The notes under the pieces: model-generated
What the model was told of the DNA's origin: nothing
Seen by the model: only the letters and a program-made list of their open reading frames with translations
Databases searched by the model: none
Part shown: one piece after another, positions 5,199 to 6,168 of the stretch
How the letters are laid out: every line of letters starts with the position of its first letter
Position numbering within the stretch: the stretch's first letter is position 1
Assembly (NCBI GenBank): GCA_020633555.1
Contig: JACKDL010000065.1
Coordinates: 1 to 6,168, forward strand
Direction of reading: 5' to 3'
DNA length: 6,168 nucleotides
Origin: Myxococcales bacterium
GTDB taxonomy: Bacteria; Myxococcota_A; Bradymonadia; UBA7976; UBA1532
Translations under genes and position numbers: made by a program

Positions 5199-6102
5199 CG
5201 GCGCGCCCCGCCGCCCAGGTCACCCGGCCCTGCTCGGGGGTGAACCGCACCGACACGCCCAGCGGGATCGCCGCGATGCGCCCGCGGTGGCCGGCGGGGG
5301 CCCCCTCGAAGACTGGCGCGCTGACGTCCTGGGCAAGGGCCCGTCGCAGCGTGCGATCGCGGTCCAGCCCCAGGTCGCCCAGCCACAGGGCCGCCGCGCG
5401 ATCCGCCGCGCTGCCCAGCCGCAGCTGCGTCAGGGCGCGGTCCAGGGCGTAGGGCGGCTCGGCGTGGTCCTCGAGCAGCCAGATGGCCCGCGGGACCGTG
5501 GGCAAGAGGCCGACCCCGCAGAGCGACGCCAGCACGGTGAGGTTGCCCCCGTACACGGGCGCCAGCACCTCTGCGCCCGGCTGGGGTTGAAACGTCAGGT
5601 GGGTGCGTCCCCCCGTGAGCACCGCGAGCACCTCGTCCACGTCGGCCACGGCCTGGCGAGCGGCATCTCGGTAGGCCAGGGTCGTCACCACGGGCCCGTG
5701 GATGCTGGGCCAACCCAGGCGCTGGTTCAGCGCCGCGTGGTAGGTGGTGACGTCCGAGAAGCCCACCAGCAGCCGCGGCGGGACCCCGACGAGGCTGTCG
5801 GTGAGGCTGCGGGCGATGCGCGCCGCGCCGGAGCCGCCGCGGGCGGCCCACACCACGTCCACGCCCGGCTCGGTGAAGGCGTCGAGCAGCTCCCGCTGCC
5901 GCTGCCGATCGGTGCCGGCCAGGTAGCCTCGGTAGGCGGCGCGGGCGCTGACGGCCTCGTCCCAGCGCACGCGGCACCCGGCGCGCTCGAGGCGCTCGAC
6001 CCCGCGCCGCAGGTGGGCCCGGCGGGCCTCGTCGAAGCTGCCGCAGGGGTGCACCACCCGCACGGTGGGGCGGTCGGGCACGACGGGGAGGTGCGGCGTC
6101 AC
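5191..6102 (-). CDS. ldcA: LD-carboxypeptidase (LdcA/MccF family, peptidase S66)
   Basis: This 303-residue enzyme is of the usual length for the family. LdcA removes the terminal D-Ala from tetrapeptide muropeptides in the cytoplasm, at the L-centre of diaminopimelate, so that peptides can be recycled. The S66 catalytic triad can be placed: Ser116 in VGFSDVT (113-119), Glu211 in WLLEDHAEPPY (208-218), and His272 in AGHRGR (270-275). Other signatures are HPCGS near the N terminus (18-22), ARGGSGAARI (87-96), and YGGNLTVLASLCG (184-196). MccF-type members that cleave microcin C share the fold, so a detoxifying role is a less likely alternative. The start is a GTG overlapping the stop of the upstream partial gene as GTGA (6099-6102), with no clear Shine-Dalgarno. 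Its TAG stop overlaps the serine hydrolase start. It is probably co-transcribed with both neighbours. Confidence 0.93.
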   Translation of the reverse strand: MTPHLPVVPDRPTVRVVHPCGSFDEARRAHLRRGVERLERAGCRVRWDEAVSARAAYRGYLAGTDRQRQRELLDAFTEPGVDVVWAARGGSGAARIARSLTDSLVGVPPRLLVGFSDVTTYHAALNQRLGWPSIHGPVVTTLAYRDAARQAVADVDEVLAVLTGGRTHLTFQPQPGAEVLAPVYGGNLTVLASLCGVGLLPTVPRAIWLLEDHAEPPYALDRALTQLRLGSAADRAAALWLGDLGLDRDRTLRRALAQDVSAPVFEGAPAGHRGRIAAIPLGVSVRFTPEQGRVTWAAGRAVG

Positions 6103-6168
6103 GGATCGGCGGTGGCGAGGGCCTTGCGGCGCATCAGCCGGAACTCGCGCCGGGTGACGGCGTTGGCG
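6099..6168 (-). CDS. 3' end of an unidentified gene upstream of ldcA (partial)
   Basis: The last 22 codons and a TGA (6101-6099) are present, reading ANAVTRREFRLMRRKALATA and then DP. Third positions are almost all G or C, and the stop overlaps the ldcA GTG as GTGA, so it is very likely a real gene in the same operon. The tail is basic and has no motif I can assign to a family. Confidence 0.65.
   Translation of the reverse strand, partial: ANAVTRREFRLMRRKALATADP

Noticed and set aside
3942..5243. A 433-codon plus-strand open frame opposite the serine hydrolase
   Set aside because: It is a shadow of a gene that has all three catalytic motifs on the minus strand. The translation is low-complexity and has no recognisable feature.
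5015..5977. A 320-codon minus-strand frame overlapping ldcA
   Set aside because: It is Arg/Gly-rich shadow sequence. The ldcA frame carries the Ser-Glu-His triad and family motifs.
1..6168. CRISPR array, insertion sequence, tRNA or rRNA gene, defence or toxin-antitoxin system
   Set aside because: I saw no spaced direct repeats, transposase motifs, terminal inverted repeats, tRNA-like T-loop sequence or toxin-antitoxin pair. The genes are housekeeping types of uniform composition.

Overview
The window is very GC-rich with strongly G/C-biased third codon positions. It carries an origin-proximal type of gene cluster: rsmG, parA (soj) and parB (spo0J) with two parS centromere sites. Base composition, a Soj-type ParA and a small Cys-rich lipoprotein fit a high-GC Gram-negative lineage such as Myxococcota/Deltaproteobacteria. 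That placement is an inference from style, not from a diagnostic marker.

Layout, left to right. Positions 1-61 hold the last codons of a plus-strand gene, followed at once by a perfect 11-bp GC hairpin (68-95). A roughly 240-bp gap between convergent genes follows, with no gene that I can see. Everything else is on the minus strand and reads right to left: a partial upstream gene (6168-6099), an LD-carboxypeptidase of the LdcA/MccF type (6102-5191), a class-C-like serine hydrolase (5198-4089), an inositol-monophosphatase/SuhB-family phosphatase (4030-3227), a small predicted lipoprotein (3230-2736), rsmG (2739-2128), parA (2031-1228) and parB (1231-302).

The seven complete genes look like one transcription unit or two closely joined ones. 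Five junctions overlap by 4 to 8 nt (GTGA, an 8-nt overlap, and three ATGA overlaps). The only two real gaps (58 and 96 bp) are exactly where the two parS sites lie, one before suhB and one before parA, 1950 bp apart centre to centre.

Functionally, ParA, ParB and parS form the chromosome segregation system. LdcA and probably the serine hydrolase act in muropeptide turnover or recycling. RsmG methylates 16S rRNA. The SuhB-like enzyme dephosphorylates inositol-phosphate-type substrates or has a SuhB-like RNA-related role. The lipoprotein has no known role.

Most of this is recognisable biology, and I do not see a clearly new system. The parts worth a second look are the parS-derived reading frames (a probable mis-start of ParA, and a 9-codon mini-ORF ending exactly on the suhB start), the unknown lipoprotein locked into the operon, and the unexplained gap with its cluster of GTGAC sites.
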